64,000 nt of DNA from Budvicia diplopodorum (GCF_009800925.1 NZ_WOYF01000011.1:49775-113774), one strand, 5' to 3'; positions 1 through 10,339 are shown, counted from the stretch's first letter. The notes: generated by a model not told the origin, from the letters alone. A program made the numbers and translations.

Positions 1-65
1 GCTGATTATAAAAATTACATATTCAGCATAAAATCATAGAGTTATAAAAGAACGAGGCTTCAACA

Positions 66-1529
66 ATGATACCTGTTATCGCGCTGGTCGGGCGTCCGAA
101 CGTGGGCAAGTCCACGCTATTTAACCGCTTAACGCGTACTCGTGATGCATTGGTTGCTGATTTTCCAGGGCTAACCCGCGATCGTAAGTACGGTAAAGCC
201 GAAGCTGGCGGTCATGAATTTATCGTGATTGATACCGGTGGTATTGATGGTACTGAAGATGGCGTTGAAACTCGTATGGCTGGGCAGTCTTTGGTAGCTA
301 TTGAAGAGGCCGACGTTGTTCTGTTTATGGTTGATGCCAGAGCTGGATTAATGGCGGCAGATCAAGGTATTGCTCAACATCTTCGCATGCGTGAAAAGGC
401 GACCTTTTTAGTTGCGAATAAAACCGATGGTCTGGATCCTGATACCGCCGTTGCTGATTTTTACTCATTGGGCTTGGGTGAAGTGTATCCGATTGCTGCG
501 TCCCACGGCCGTGGCGTAACCTCTCTGATAGAGGAAGTTCTCGGTCCTGTTATCGAAGAAGAGCCGGATGAAGAGACTGACGATTTCTGGGGCGAAGAAG
601 TTGAAGAACCGCTGCCGGATGAAGATGCCATAGAAGATACCTCTTATCTCGAAAATCTTCCGATTAAGCTGGCGATTGTCGGTCGCCCGAACGTAGGTAA
701 GTCAACGCTAACTAACCGTATTCTTGGTGAAGAGCGGGTTGTTGTTTATGACATGCCGGGAACCACCCGAGATAGCATTTATATTCCAATGCAGCGTGAT
801 GAACGTGAGTACATACTTATTGATACCGCTGGTGTACGAAAGCGTGCCCGTGTGACTGAAACCGTTGAGAAGTTTTCAGTTATCAAAACGCTGCAGGCGA
901 TTGAAGACGCTAACGTCGTGCTGTTAGTTATCGATGCCCGTGAAGGTATTTCAGATCAAGACTTATCTTTGTTAGGCTTTATCCTGAACAGCGGTCGTTC
1001 ACTGGTTATTGCAGTGAACAAGTGGGATGGCCTGAGTCAGGAAGTTAAAGAACAGGTTAAAGAAGCTTTAGATATGCGGCTGGGATTTGTTGATTTTTCC
1101 CGCGTGCATTTTATCTCTGCTTTACACGGCAGTGGCGTAGGTAATTTGTTTGAATCAGTACAAGAAGCCTATCGCTGTGCTACCAAGCGTGTTAGTACTT
1201 CAATGCTCACGCGGATTATGCAAATGGCTCAAGACGATCATCAGCCACCGTTAGTGCGCGGTCGTCGGGTTAAGCTGAAGTATGCTCATGCCGGCGGTTA
1301 TAATCCTCCAATTGTGGTGATCCACGGTAATCAGGTGAAAGATTTACCCGATTCCTATAAACGCTACCTGATGAACTATTTCCGTCGTTCGTTAGAGATT
1401 ATGGGTACGCCAATCCGTATCCAGTTTAAGGAAGGGGAAAACCCGTTCTCTGGCCGCAGCAATCAGTTGACTCAAAGCCAGCAGCGTAAGCGTAAGCGTC
1501 TGATGCAACATATTAAGGGCCGTAAGTAA
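66..1529 (+). CDS. der: Ribosome-assembly GTPase Der (EngA), 487 aa
   Basis: Der is a tandem GTPase needed for maturation of the 50S ribosomal subunit. Two G domains are visible: a P-loop GRPNVGKST at about residues 9-17 and a second identical one near 206-214, each followed by DxxG and NKxD motifs. The C-terminal KH-like domain ends in a lysine/arginine-rich tail typical of rRNA binders. The length is close to E. coli Der, and alignment by eye is near-continuous except in the acidic linker between the G domains. The ATG at 66 follows a purine-rich stretch and starts [16 protein letters not shown], as in the family. In E. coli der is followed by yfgJ and xseA; here a convergent antiporter gene lies between der and yfgJ. 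A terminator follows the stop codon. Confidence 0.97.
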   Translation: MIPVIALVGRPNVGKSTLFNRLTRTRDALVADFPGLTRDRKYGKAEAGGHEFIVIDTGGIDGTEDGVETRMAGQSLVAIEEADVVLFMVDARAGLMAADQGIAQHLRMREKATFLVANKTDGLDPDTAVADFYSLGLGEVYPIAASHGRGVTSLIEEVLGPVIEEEPDEETDDFWGEEVEEPLPDEDAIEDTSYLENLPIKLAIVGRPNVGKSTLTNRILGEERVVVYDMPGTTRDSIYIPMQRDEREYILIDTAGVRKRARVTETVEKFSVIKTLQAIEDANVVLLVIDAREGISDQDLSLLGFILNSGRSLVIAVNKWDGLSQEVKEQVKEALDMRLGFVDFSRVHFISALHGSGVGNLFESVQEAYRCATKRVSTSMLTRIMQMAQDDHQPPLVRGRRVKLKYAHAGGYNPPIVVIHGNQVKDLPDSYKRYLMNYFRRSLEIMGTPIRIQFKEGENPFSGRSNQLTQSQQRKRKRLMQHIKGRK

Positions 1530-1551
1530 GGCTTAGCCGGTAGCAAACAAG

Positions 1552-1585
1552 AAGAAGGGCACCAATAGGAGCCCTTCTTTTTTTA
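1552..1585 (+). terminator. Rho-independent terminator of der
   Basis: A 9-bp stem (AAGAAGGGC at 1552-1560 with GCCCTTCTT at 1571-1579) and a 10-nt loop are followed by a run of T. The T run overlaps the stop codon of the convergent antiporter gene, so the two genes share almost no intergenic DNA. The opposite strand has no matching U tract, so this looks one-directional. Confidence 0.85.
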
Positions 1586-3376
1586 TCTCTGAACCGCTTC
1601 CGGCTCGGCCGGTTTATGTTTCGTGAAATCGTCAGAATAAATATCAGACGGATGGTGGCCCGGCTCTTCGTTATCAGCCTCAGCCTCAGGCTGAACTGAC
1701 ATCGATTCATCTTTACGCAGTGAATCAACCAGTTCAGACACCTGCTCATCAGCAACGCCCAATACTTTTAGCGCTTCAGCACCAATATGCAGGCTACTTT
1801 CCAGCGTTTCTACCACCACCCAGTTTGCACCGGCTTCGAGCAGCTTATCTTTGAGCTCTAGATCTAAAACTCTGGCCAGTATTTTCACCATGGGGTAGAG
1901 CATTCGTAGCGTAGATACCGCACGCAGTGCGCTGGTGCTGTGGTCGATGGAGACAATCACCATTTGGGCTTGTTCAACGCCGATCACGTTAAGCAGCTTT
2001 GGATCGGTAATATCACCAAAATAGGCGGGAACGCCTGCTTTTTGAGCCTTCCTGACCACCTCGGGATTTTTTTCTATCACGATATGCGGAATAGCTGAAT
2101 CCTGAAGCATCTGGGCTAGTACATAGCCGGTATCACCATAGCCTGCAACTACAACTCTGGCTTGGTGGGCCGTTTGATCCGGCCTCAGGCTTGGGTCTAC
2201 GTCTGCTTTAACGTAGCGTTTAGTCAGATTACATCCAAAGGTATACAGGCTTTGTGTGAAGGCCATACTGACGGAAATAACGCCAATACCCATGATAAAG
2301 GTTCCATCGTCAATAACGGCGAATGCTTTTGCTACGCCAAACAGGACAAATCCAAACTCACCGCCCTGACACAGCAAGAAAGCGATTTTAGTTGAAGCCT
2401 CTTTAGACGCGCCAAATAGCAACGAGAGTACGAACAGTACCGCTATCTTAATGGCCAAAACGACGGCAACGTGCATGGTAAACAGGAGCGGCGTTTGTGC
2501 CAGCGTGGCAAAATCGATAGACATGCCGACGGAGATGAAGAAAATGCTCATTAACAGGCTTTTCACTGACTCTACGCTGGCGTGAATTTGGAAACCATAC
2601 TTAGAGGTAGAGAGCATCATACCCATAATAAAGGCACCCAGCGCCATCGACAAACCGAAGTGATCCATCACGTAGGCTGCCAGCATAACGGCAAACATCA
2701 CAAATAAGGCGAAGCTTTCGCGGTAGCCATTTTTAGCCATACGGTTCAGTACCCACGGAACCACAACACGGCCAAAAATAATAACTAATAGTAATGCGCC
2801 GATAACCGAGATGGTTTGTAGCCACATTGGGGAATCATCGGGCAGAACGGAAATTTTATCAGAAAGCAGAGGGACTAAAGCCAATAGTGGAACAATAGCC
2901 AGATCTTGCATCAGCAATATAGCGAAACCGATTTTGCCATGTTCACTGGAAAACTCATTGCGTTCCTGAAGTATCTGAATAACGAAGGCCGTTGACGACA
3001 GCGCTAAGGTTAGGCCGATAATCACAGCCGCATTCACGTTATTGTTAAACAGATAGAAATAGCCGCCAATAGCCGCACCGCTAAGCAATATCTGCCAAGA
3101 ACCTAAGCCAAATACCACTTTACGCATTGCCCAAAGGCGCTTCGGTTGCATTTCCAGGCCGATGATAAACAGTAGCAAAACAATACCAAATTCAGAAAAA
3201 TGCAGTATTTGCCCGACGTGCTCCTTAAGAATCACCTGACCGGGCGTATGGGGCCCGATGATGACACCGGTGATTAATAAACCCAGAATCGAACCTAATC
3301 CGATTTTCTTAGACAGGGTAACGGCAATGGCAGCAACAAACAAAATGATGACGAGTAACAGTAGAAGATCATTCAT
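1583..3376 (-). CDS. KefB/KefC-like monovalent cation:proton antiporter (CPA2) with TrkA-N domain, 597 aa
   Basis: This is an inner-membrane CPA2-type transporter, probably exchanging K+ or Na+ for H+. Residues 1 to about 385 are a string of hydrophobic helices with typical CPA2 motifs (LGLLITGVIIGPHTPG, FIIGLEMQPKRLW, LLMQDLAIVPLLALVPLL, FFISVGMSIDF). A cytosolic Rossmann/RCK (TrkA-N) domain starts near residue 400 with VVVAGYGDTGYVLAQML and ends before an acidic, proline-containing tail. In E. coli, KefB and KefC are glutathione-gated K+ efflux systems of about 600-620 aa, and this protein fits that size. No kefF/kefG-like ancillary quinone reductase gene is adjacent, so glutathione gating is not shown. 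It is not a clear ortholog of YbaL. The ATG at 3374-3376 lacks a strong Shine-Dalgarno sequence. Confidence 0.85.
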   Translation of the reverse strand: MNDLLLLLVIILFVAAIAVTLSKKIGLGSILGLLITGVIIGPHTPGQVILKEHVGQILHFSEFGIVLLLFIIGLEMQPKRLWAMRKVVFGLGSWQILLSGAAIGGYFYLFNNNVNAAVIIGLTLALSSTAFVIQILQERNEFSSEHGKIGFAILLMQDLAIVPLLALVPLLSDKISVLPDDSPMWLQTISVIGALLLVIIFGRVVVPWVLNRMAKNGYRESFALFVMFAVMLAAYVMDHFGLSMALGAFIMGMMLSTSKYGFQIHASVESVKSLLMSIFFISVGMSIDFATLAQTPLLFTMHVAVVLAIKIAVLFVLSLLFGASKEASTKIAFLLCQGGEFGFVLFGVAKAFAVIDDGTFIMGIGVISVSMAFTQSLYTFGCNLTKRYVKADVDPSLRPDQTAHQARVVVAGYGDTGYVLAQMLQDSAIPHIVIEKNPEVVRKAQKAGVPAYFGDITDPKLLNVIGVEQAQMVIVSIDHSTSALRAVSTLRMLYPMVKILARVLDLELKDKLLEAGANWVVVETLESSLHIGAEALKVLGVADEQVSELVDSLRKDESMSVQPEAEADNEEPGHHPSDIYSDDFTKHKPAEPEAVQR

Positions 3377-4147
3377 GGTGAGATCTTCTTTTGTTGATGT
3401 GAGGGCGGGGGAATAATTTTAGTCGGTGTCTCATCATTTGCGTTACGGCCCCTTTTGCGTTTTCTGTCTTTCGTTTATGCAGTCACTTCACCCGGATTTT
3501 AAGAACAAAGTATGATTATCTACAGTTGATTGCTTATTATACTCATTATGGCCGTAATTGTGCATGAAGTTTTTATTACTAATGATTGTGTATCTTAGTG
3601 GCTGTCAGAATAATTACTCGCAGGTATAACTCTTGAAGTCAGATAGCGATATTAAGCCAACTTTATTACGTTTGAATATCAATAATTAGTGTTGTAGCAA
3701 ACTATAGCTGACAATTCCATGCATTTTTTAATATTTTATAATTTATCTATTGATATATAAGTAAAATATTTATAAATCTGAGGCCTTATTATCGATACTG
3801 AAAAACAGACCTGTTCAGACATGGTGTCGTGAGAAGCCTGCCAGTTTGCCTCTAACGTTACCGTGCCTCATATGCTAATGCTACTGATGGAAATGGCGCT
3901 ACGGCTTTTTCACCTGATTGATGATACTTTTTGTGATTCAGCTAACCGATTAGCGTCCAGTCTGGCGTTGCTGTGTACTGGTGCCTGCCTCGACTTTTGT
4001 GCTATGTTCAAGGCCCAAAATGTTACCATTTTGGCCCGTATTGCCCGAAGAGTTGTGGTACCGGGCGTGTTGGGTTTGGTGCATGCTTATACGGCTTTAG
4101 GTTGGTTATTTTTTCGCATAGCCGATCTCATTTAACGGGAGTATTGA
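3377..4147. other. Intergenic region between the antiporter gene and yfgJ (771 bp)
   Basis: This stretch holds the divergent upstream regions of the antiporter gene and yfgJ. The part from about 3540 to 3790 is AT-rich. A 90-codon open frame at 3863-4135 (+) ends just before yfgJ, but it has no recognisable domain and no good ribosome binding site, and I did not accept it. I see no hairpin terminator, repeat or RNA gene here. Confidence 0.6.
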
Positions 4148-4375
4148 ATGGATGCCTTTTGTCCCAAATGCCATCAGTTACTGCTTTGGCAGCAAGGGGA
4201 TTTTTATCGTTGTGAAACATGCGGTAAACGTTACCTACAGATAGCCCCTTGTCCCGAATGCCAGAACCCGCTACAAAAGATGCAGGCCTGCGGTGCCGTT
4301 GATTATTTTTGTCAGCATGGCCACGGTCTGATATCAAAAAAGCGATTGGATTTTCACTATGTTGAACAAGGCTAA
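4148..4375 (+). CDS. yfgJ: Zinc-ribbon protein, YfgJ-like, 75 aa
   Basis: This small cytosolic protein has two CxxC-type zinc ribbons. The first uses C5, C8, C22 and C25 (CPKC and CETC). The second uses C35, C38, C48 and C55 with nearby histidines. The stretch CGAVDYFCQHGHGLISKKR matches what I know of E. coli YfgJ almost exactly. Its place between der and xseA also matches the E. coli locus, although the antiporter and the Hsp90/TPR pair have been added around it. A GGGAGT Shine-Dalgarno sequence lies 5-10 nt before the ATG. The function of YfgJ is not known; zinc binding is inferred from the cysteines. Confidence 0.85.
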   Translation: MDAFCPKCHQLLLWQQGDFYRCETCGKRYLQIAPCPECQNPLQKMQACGAVDYFCQHGHGLISKKRLDFHYVEQG

Positions 4376-4455
4376 GCCAAACCACCATCAGCCTAATACA
4401 TGCTTTCTAGTCATAGTTGAATCTATATTAATATCAGGATGTTATAACGTATATT

Positions 4456-6336
4456 ATGGATAATTCTTCATTTTCTCAAGACCCTTCTTCTACCGCTCAG
4501 TTTTGCTCTGCGGGCGTTGATCTCAGTGGATTAATGCAGGTGTTGAGTAAGCACCTCTATTCTACGCCGATGGTGGCTTTGCGTGAATTGGTGCAAAACT
4601 CACACGACTCAATAGTTCGCCGGCGGATTGAACATCACGGTCAGCCTGATTGTGGGCGAATTCAGGTTATTGGTGACGTTAAAAATGGTCTAATTCGCAT
4701 TATTGATAACGGAGCCGGGCTGACTGAAGGTGAAATTCATGCTTATTTAGCGACGGTGGGCGTTGGCTATACCCGTACCTTACGTCAGCAGGATAGCGAA
4801 ACCGGCCTGATTGGTATGTTTGGTCTCGGGTTTCTGTCGGCATTTGTGCTGGCAAAACAGGTTATCGTTACCACCACCTCTTATCAACAGCCCGAACAGG
4901 GATGGCGATATCTTTCCAGCAACGGTGAAAAATATTCGACGGAACCGGTTCCTGCCCGGGAGAACGGTACTGAAGTTACTCTGCTATTGCGTGATGAATT
5001 TAGCCATTTAGCCAGCGAGAAAGTGCTGAATGATATTCTCCGGCGTTACTGTATTTTACTGCGTGAGCCTATTTTTGTCGGTCAGGCTCCTGAACCAATC
5101 AACCCTGATTTACCTCCGTGGCGCAGAGAGGCAAATGTAGCCGTTCATCCTATTCAGGATCGCAGACAGCGTTTGGAATTCGCTGCGCATTTTGAAGAAA
5201 ATTTTGAGCCGATTTGCACTGTCCCTGTGATATCTGACGCAAAAAGTGATGCCGTTGGTATGCTTTGGGTTCAGGATGGTTCAACCTACGGCACCAGCGA
5301 TAATCGCAATTTGTCGATTTTCCTGCGCGGCATGCTATTAGATGACGATGCCCGTGATTTATTACCTCCGTGGGCCGGGTTTATCGGCGGTGTCATTGAG
5401 TCAAATAAACTAACGCCAACCGCCAGCCGCGAAGATTTACAGCGTGATAGCCACTATTTTGCAGTGCAGTACGCCCTGAGTGAGTCATTGATTCATGGAC
5501 TGGCGGAGATTGCCCTCCGACAGCCTGAAGTATGGCGCCGGATCATTGTTCGTCACAATGAAACGCTGCTTGGCGCTGCGCTGTGCGATGAGCGTTTATT
5601 TGACCTGTTGATTGATACGATTAAGGTTCCAACCTCTCAGGGTGATTTACGCGCTCAGGATTTACGTTCTAAAGGGGCTATTCATGTCATTCTGGATGCC
5701 AAAGAGGGTTTTGAGGAAACGCTATTTCAGGCTTTAGGCGTTCCAGTGGCCTATGGCGATCGCTATGCGGTAGTACCATTCTTGCGGCGCTGGGCAGTGG
5801 CTAAAGGCTGCCAATTGGTTGAGCTGGGCACGAATGCCGGTAATAAGCAGCTGTTTCGGCTAGAGGAGCTACCGGCTAACGAAAGTGAGTGGTTGCTCTC
5901 GGTATTGGGTGACGGAGAGAAGCTGATAGCTTCCCGCTTTGATCCGGCTGAACTGCCGCTGGTTGTGGTACATGACCGCGAGGCCGAATTGAAAAAACGC
6001 CTTGAGGACGACGAAAGCGACAAGCGAATTTCAGTCGCGGCGCTGCATCTCGCCCGACAATTTACCGCTAAAATCGCCGTAACCAACACCCGGCAACTTT
6101 ATATCAATCTAAATAACCCCGCAGTAAACGCGCTGCTGGAAGGGTTTCGTCAGCATCACGCTGGTTTAGACGCCGCTGCCCGCATGCTTAAAGCACTAAA
6201 AGTGATTATGTCGAGCCGTGGCAGCCAAACTCAGGCGATGGCTCTTAACCGCGCACTGTCTGATTTCAGCCAGCTCATCCCCCAAATGCTTGCTCGGCCT
6301 GTAGATGTGTTTCCGGGGCACGATGAGAGTAAGTAA
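4456..6336 (+). CDS. Hsp90-family (HtpG-like) ATPase, 626 aa
   Basis: The N-terminal 200 residues carry all GHKL ATPase motifs of Hsp90: the ExxxNxxD box (E44, N48, D51), DNGAG at 84-88, the lid glycines GMFGLGFLSAF at 120-130, and GT at 171-172. A middle domain with SNKLTPTASREDLQRD at about 316-331 includes the arginine (R325) that contacts the ATP phosphate in Hsp90s. The total length equals that of HtpG (about 624 aa), but identity to E. coli HtpG looks low outside the motifs, so this is a divergent paralog-type Hsp90, not the housekeeping htpG. It lies 73 bp upstream of a TPR-type gene on the same strand, probably in one transcript. Eukaryotic Hsp90 works with TPR co-chaperones, so a chaperone/co-chaperone pair is plausible. 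The C-terminus (GHDESK) lacks a MEEVD motif. The client and role are unknown. Confidence 0.85.
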   Translation: MDNSSFSQDPSSTAQFCSAGVDLSGLMQVLSKHLYSTPMVALRELVQNSHDSIVRRRIEHHGQPDCGRIQVIGDVKNGLIRIIDNGAGLTEGEIHAYLATVGVGYTRTLRQQDSETGLIGMFGLGFLSAFVLAKQVIVTTTSYQQPEQGWRYLSSNGEKYSTEPVPARENGTEVTLLLRDEFSHLASEKVLNDILRRYCILLREPIFVGQAPEPINPDLPPWRREANVAVHPIQDRRQRLEFAAHFEENFEPICTVPVISDAKSDAVGMLWVQDGSTYGTSDNRNLSIFLRGMLLDDDARDLLPPWAGFIGGVIESNKLTPTASREDLQRDSHYFAVQYALSESLIHGLAEIALRQPEVWRRIIVRHNETLLGAALCDERLFDLLIDTIKVPTSQGDLRAQDLRSKGAIHVILDAKEGFEETLFQALGVPVAYGDRYAVVPFLRRWAVAKGCQLVELGTNAGNKQLFRLEELPANESEWLLSVLGDGEKLIASRFDPAELPLVVVHDREAELKKRLEDDESDKRISVAALHLARQFTAKIAVTNTRQLYINLNNPAVNALLEGFRQHHAGLDAAARMLKALKVIMSSRGSQTQAMALNRALSDFSQLIPQMLARPVDVFPGHDESK

Positions 6337-6409
6337 CTACTCTCAAATTTGAAATCGCACGGCTGCCCGCGGAAGGTGGGTATCAATAAAGCTAATGACA
6401 GGATAACAA

Positions 6410-8725
6410 ATGGATATTTGGAACTGGGTTAATAAATTAGAAGACGATCTGAAAGCAGCCGGGCAAGGTGAGGCTGCCCGGATCATCGATAGGTTCACGG
6501 ATGACGTTGCAGAGTTGAATATCGATAAAGCCGACGCCTTATTTCCTGAGGTACTGGCGCTGAGCCGAAGTCTGAAAAACCCATGGCTGGAGGTATTTGT
6601 TCGCCACTGGGACTTGCGTAACCGCGTTGGCAGTCGCCTTGAAGGAGAAGCCGCGCTGGCGGCCTCGGTTGAGCTATTTGAGTTTGCCCATCGTCCTGAA
6701 ACTATGGAATGCCCGCAGTCGGTGTGCGTGACGCAGGATCTGGCCGGCTGTTATGCCAACATTGACGGTCCGGGCTGGGTAAATGAACGTATTGCGGTGT
6801 GTGAAGAGACATTGGCGCGGATCGACACCAGTTGGAACTGTTTTCACTGCCTTTCGTGTGAATATGCCGAAGCGCTGCTTGACGACGGCCACGCTGACGA
6901 TGCGCTGACATTTTTACGTCAGCAGGAAGAAAAAGTCACTACCACGACCTCCGATGACTGCCTGTCTATCCATAACTTTCAGATTAAAACCCTGCTGAAT
7001 ATGGCGCGTTATTCTGACGCAATGGAACTGATTGAAAAAACGGATGAAGTCGCAAAGTCTTACCCATGGCAGAAAAACCGCCAGTTTCGCAACCTGCTAA
7101 AGGCCCGATGTCTGGCAGGGTTAGGCCGTGATGACGAAGCGTTAGAAGCCATTCCCGCATGGTCAGCTCTGGTTCCTGAATTCTATATGGATTGGACCGA
7201 TGCCAATAAGCTGCTGCTAAAGAACTCGCCGGATAAAAATACTTGGCAGCTGGGCGGCCTGATTCAAAAAATGTTAGATCACGTGAGTAGCGTTGGCGCC
7301 CACCGGCATACCATCACGCTGGCCGTTTGGCATGCTCAACTGGCTCTGGCCCGCGGCGCGGTATGGACTGCACGGCGTTCGCTGGATATTGGTTATCAGC
7401 ATCTACCTAAGTTAAATAAGGTTCGGGGCGCAGATTTACTCTTAGACAGCCTAAAGCTTGCCATCGAGCAGGCTAATGACAATACCCGTTTGCCGGTGCC
7501 TGCAGATCGGCTTCTGAGCTGGCTGGAACAACGGACCGGTGAGGATGAGTCGCGTAATCCGGAAGAGGAGGCCGAGTGGCTAGTACAAGCCTCTCTGGAG
7601 CGGCCTGATGATGAAGATTTGATTGAAATGGCATCATCAGCGCTAGTGGCCTGCGGCGCAATGACTCAGGCTAAAACGTTACTCTGGCAGTACGTTTCGA
7701 CGCATCCGTCTGTAGAGTCAGCGCTTGCTTACCGGCTGCTGGATATCCTGCTGGATGATAAATTGGACCCTCAGAGTCAGGCTGAAATTGTCAGGCTGTC
7801 CGACATATATCAGCCAATGTTACCTGCCGTAGCGCTGTGGTGCCTGATTAAGCAGGCGCAGCATCGGGAAAACTGGTCTGAAGTCGAACGGCTGTGTAAG
7901 CAAATGATTGAGGCTGCGCCGGAATATCGCGGCCCACGTATGCTGCTGGCTGAAGCATCGATGAACCAAAAGTCATTTCAACAGGCTATCGAATGTTATC
8001 AGCAACTGGCTAAGCAGCTGGACGACCCGAGCAATACCCTTTGGGATTTAATGACCGCGGCCAGCGCTGCCGAACGTTGGGATTTAGTGCGTGAAACGGC
8101 CGAACGGCTGGATATCAAGCTGGCGCCGGGTGAAGGGGAAATTAATGAAGATTGGGGCTGGGTTCGTTTACGTATAAAAGACCGTGACGAAGAGGTTGAA
8201 TATTACGGTCAGTTTATTGGCCCTGTAACGGCCAGAGTTATGCAATTGGCGGCTCCGAACGGTACGCAATGCTTTAATGACGTGGTGGTTATTGATGCCG
8301 GGATGTTGGAAAACCCGCCGGAAGATGAAGAGGAACGTAAAGAGTACACCGCGGTTTATCGGGTGGTACATACCTTAAAACGAGGGAATTTCGGCGATAG
8401 CTGGTTTGTCGATGGCGTAATGCCAACCGAAGAGCAGTATCAAACTTTTGTTGATGCTATCGAGCAGCTTGGGTGGCAAATTCGCATCAGAAGTTCGGCC
8501 GATTATCAGGTTAGTGACGCACAGGATCCCGATGGTGAACCGCTGGATGGCATCTATTTTTATCTGGCTGCGCCGGAAAATGTGACTCCGGCAGAAATTA
8601 ACGCCAAAATGTGGGCGTTAACCCAGAACTGGCAGCACGATTGGTGTTGGTTGACTTTGGCAGAGGAAGCCGATGCCGCGGATGTAGAAAGGCATCGGGG
8701 AGTGGTTGACCGTTATAGCCTATAA
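6410..8725 (+). CDS. Large TPR-type repeat protein partnered with the Hsp90-like ATPase, 771 aa
   Basis: This is a cytosolic helical-repeat protein with no signal peptide. TPR-like helix pairs are visible at several points, for example around ARYSDAMELIEKTDEVAK, RCLAGLGRDDEALEAI and AEASMNQKSFQQAIECYQQL. A cysteine-rich stretch lies at residues 101-150 and includes C144, C147 and C150 (CFHCLSC), which could bind metal. From about residue 575 the repeats give way to a different C-terminal domain rich in acidic and aromatic residues (DWGWVRLRIKDRDEEVEYYG); I do not recognise this with confidence. The start follows AGGATAACAA. The gene ends at a terminator, so the Hsp90-like gene and this one form a two-gene unit. 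A co-chaperone or client-presenting role is inference from the pairing. GC and codon use do not look foreign to the neighbours by eye. Confidence 0.7.
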   Translation: MDIWNWVNKLEDDLKAAGQGEAARIIDRFTDDVAELNIDKADALFPEVLALSRSLKNPWLEVFVRHWDLRNRVGSRLEGEAALAASVELFEFAHRPETMECPQSVCVTQDLAGCYANIDGPGWVNERIAVCEETLARIDTSWNCFHCLSCEYAEALLDDGHADDALTFLRQQEEKVTTTTSDDCLSIHNFQIKTLLNMARYSDAMELIEKTDEVAKSYPWQKNRQFRNLLKARCLAGLGRDDEALEAIPAWSALVPEFYMDWTDANKLLLKNSPDKNTWQLGGLIQKMLDHVSSVGAHRHTITLAVWHAQLALARGAVWTARRSLDIGYQHLPKLNKVRGADLLLDSLKLAIEQANDNTRLPVPADRLLSWLEQRTGEDESRNPEEEAEWLVQASLERPDDEDLIEMASSALVACGAMTQAKTLLWQYVSTHPSVESALAYRLLDILLDDKLDPQSQAEIVRLSDIYQPMLPAVALWCLIKQAQHRENWSEVERLCKQMIEAAPEYRGPRMLLAEASMNQKSFQQAIECYQQLAKQLDDPSNTLWDLMTAASAAERWDLVRETAERLDIKLAPGEGEINEDWGWVRLRIKDRDEEVEYYGQFIGPVTARVMQLAAPNGTQCFNDVVVIDAGMLENPPEDEEERKEYTAVYRVVHTLKRGNFGDSWFVDGVMPTEEQYQTFVDAIEQLGWQIRIRSSADYQVSDAQDPDGEPLDGIYFYLAAPENVTPAEINAKMWALTQNWQHDWCWLTLAEEADAADVERHRGVVDRYSL

Positions 8726-8779
8726 CCTGGCTTTTTCCGCTAACGCTCGTTTTAGTTCGACCATGGGGAATTAATCTGA

Positions 8780-8811
8780 ACCTCTGCCGCTATATTCGGT
8801 AGGGGTCTTTT
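8780..8811 (+). terminator. Terminator of the Hsp90/TPR unit
   Basis: The arms ACCTCTGCCG (8780-8789) and CGGTAGGGGT (8797-8806) pair with two wobble pairs and are followed by CTTTTA. It sits at the convergent junction with xseA. Confidence 0.7.
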
Positions 8812-10171
8812 ATGACAAAATTTTTGTAGATTTTGTCACATGGTTCACGCTGCTTTCTACCCATCCGTCGCTCAGCCGGGTTTTTAGTACATCACCGGCT
8901 TTCACCTGTTTAGTCTTTTTCAGCGCGGTTCCGTCCGGTGCGCTGGTCACGCTGTAGCCTCTGGCGAGCGTTGCTAGCGGGCTAACGGCTTCCAGCTGTG
9001 AATAGCTAATGCTAAAGCGCTGTTTGGCTGCGTTCATTTGGCGTTCTAGCGCCTGTTGTAGTTGATACTGGCGCTGCTGTAGCAACTGCTGATAACGATG
9101 AATACGCGCCTGCGGCTGGGTTTGGGCTAAACGTTGTTGTAAACGCTCGGCCTGACGAATGTTTAGCCGTAGCTGGGTCTGGATACCATCTTCTAAACGG
9201 TTGTGTAATTTTAGTAACGCCGTTTGCTGGCGTGACAGACGTAGCTGTGGGTGCTGTTGCTGTAACCGGCTGTCTAAGCGGTTAACGATTTGGTGCTGGC
9301 GAGAGAGGAAATAATCCATTGCCATTTCCAGCCGCTGTTGCTGAGACTGTAAACGGCGCACCAGTTCTAGCTGATTACGGCTGACCATTTCAGCCGCCGC
9401 GGACGGCGTGGGTGCCCGTAAATCGGCGACGAAATCAGCAATAGTCACGTCGGTTTCATGGCCAACGGCGCTGACTACCGGGATTCGGCTGTTAAAAATT
9501 GCTCTGGCGACTAGCTCTTCGTTAAAGCACCATAAATCTTCTAGCGATCCACCGCCGCGGCCAACAATGAGCACATCACACTCGTTACGCTGATTGGCCA
9601 GCTCAATGGTTTTAACTATTTGTAAGGTTGCATCCACACCCTGAACGGTCGTTGGATAAATCACTACCGGCAGCGAAGGATCGCGTCGCCGGAGGATCTG
9701 TAAAATATCATGCAGAGCAGCGCCAGATTTTGAGGTAATAACGCCGATGCAGTTGGCCGGTGAAGGAAGAGAGCGTTTGCGCTGCGGGTCGAATAGCCCT
9801 TCTTCAGACAGCCGATGCTTTAACTGCTCAAAACGCTGCTGTAGCAGGCCATCTCCGGCTGGTTGCATACTTTCCGCAATGATTTGATAGTCGCCGCGTG
9901 GTTCATAAAGGGTAATGGTTGCCCGAACTAAAACCTGCTGGCCATTTTGCGGCTGGAACGTGGTTTTGCGATTAGCGGTGCGAAACATCGCACAGCGCAC
10001 CTGAGCCCGGTCATCTTTTAGCGTAAAGTACCAGTGGCCAGAAGACGGTTGAGATAAGTTTGATATCTCGGCTGAAATCCAGATCTGGCCCATCTCCATT
10101 TCCAATAGCTGACGGACCGTCTGATTCAGGCGGCTAACGGTGAAAATTGGGGGCGATGCTGGCGTTAACAT
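8810..10171 (-). CDS. xseA: Exodeoxyribonuclease VII large subunit XseA, 453 aa
   Basis: XseA is the catalytic subunit of exonuclease VII, which degrades single-stranded DNA together with XseB. The N-terminal OB-fold is clear ([34 protein letters not shown]). The central nuclease domain carries [15 protein letters not shown] and [18 protein letters not shown] long glutamine/arginine-rich coiled-coil region precedes the conserved end ARGYSVT. I placed the start at the ATG at 10169-10171, giving [15 protein letters not shown] as in E. coli (456 aa); an in-frame start 23 codons upstream would add residues not seen in the family. The gene is divergent from guaB, as in E. coli. Confidence 0.96.
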   Translation of the reverse strand: MLTPASPPIFTVSRLNQTVRQLLEMEMGQIWISAEISNLSQPSSGHWYFTLKDDRAQVRCAMFRTANRKTTFQPQNGQQVLVRATITLYEPRGDYQIIAESMQPAGDGLLQQRFEQLKHRLSEEGLFDPQRKRSLPSPANCIGVITSKSGAALHDILQILRRRDPSLPVVIYPTTVQGVDATLQIVKTIELANQRNECDVLIVGRGGGSLEDLWCFNEELVARAIFNSRIPVVSAVGHETDVTIADFVADLRAPTPSAAAEMVSRNQLELVRRLQSQQQRLEMAMDYFLSRQHQIVNRLDSRLQQQHPQLRLSRQQTALLKLHNRLEDGIQTQLRLNIRQAERLQQRLAQTQPQARIHRYQQLLQQRQYQLQQALERQMNAAKQRFSISYSQLEAVSPLATLARGYSVTSAPDGTALKKTKQVKAGDVLKTRLSDGWVESSVNHVTKSTKILS

Positions 10172-10282
10172 GTGACGGAGATCAAACTCTAAAACAAAGA
10201 CGTAATTTAGCGATACTACATAGGTGCACGGGCTAATCAAGTTTTATTTGAGAAATGTGTGGCGGCAGAGGGCTTGGCTCTG

Positions 10283-10288
10283 TATAAT
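10283..10288 (+). promoter_or_regulatory. Probable -10 element of the guaB promoter (TATAAT)
   Basis: A perfect TATAAT lies 52 bp before the guaB ATG within CTCTGTATAATGCC, a context that resembles the E. coli guaB promoter as I remember it. No good -35 hexamer is found at 16-18 bp spacing. I see no PurR box in this interval. Confidence 0.55.
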
Positions 10289-10339
10289 GCCACTGCAATA
10301 TTTTATCTGTTTCTAACCCACTGTCGGTGAGATATTGCC

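Noticed and set aside
3863..4135. 90-codon open frame upstream of yfgJ
   Set aside because: No recognisable domain, no clear ribosome binding site, and the residue pattern looks like chance; a second overlapping frame is equally open.
4456..6336. Housekeeping htpG
   Set aside because: Sequence is too divergent from E. coli HtpG outside the ATPase motifs, and the context (yfgJ-xseA with TPR partner) is wrong for htpG.
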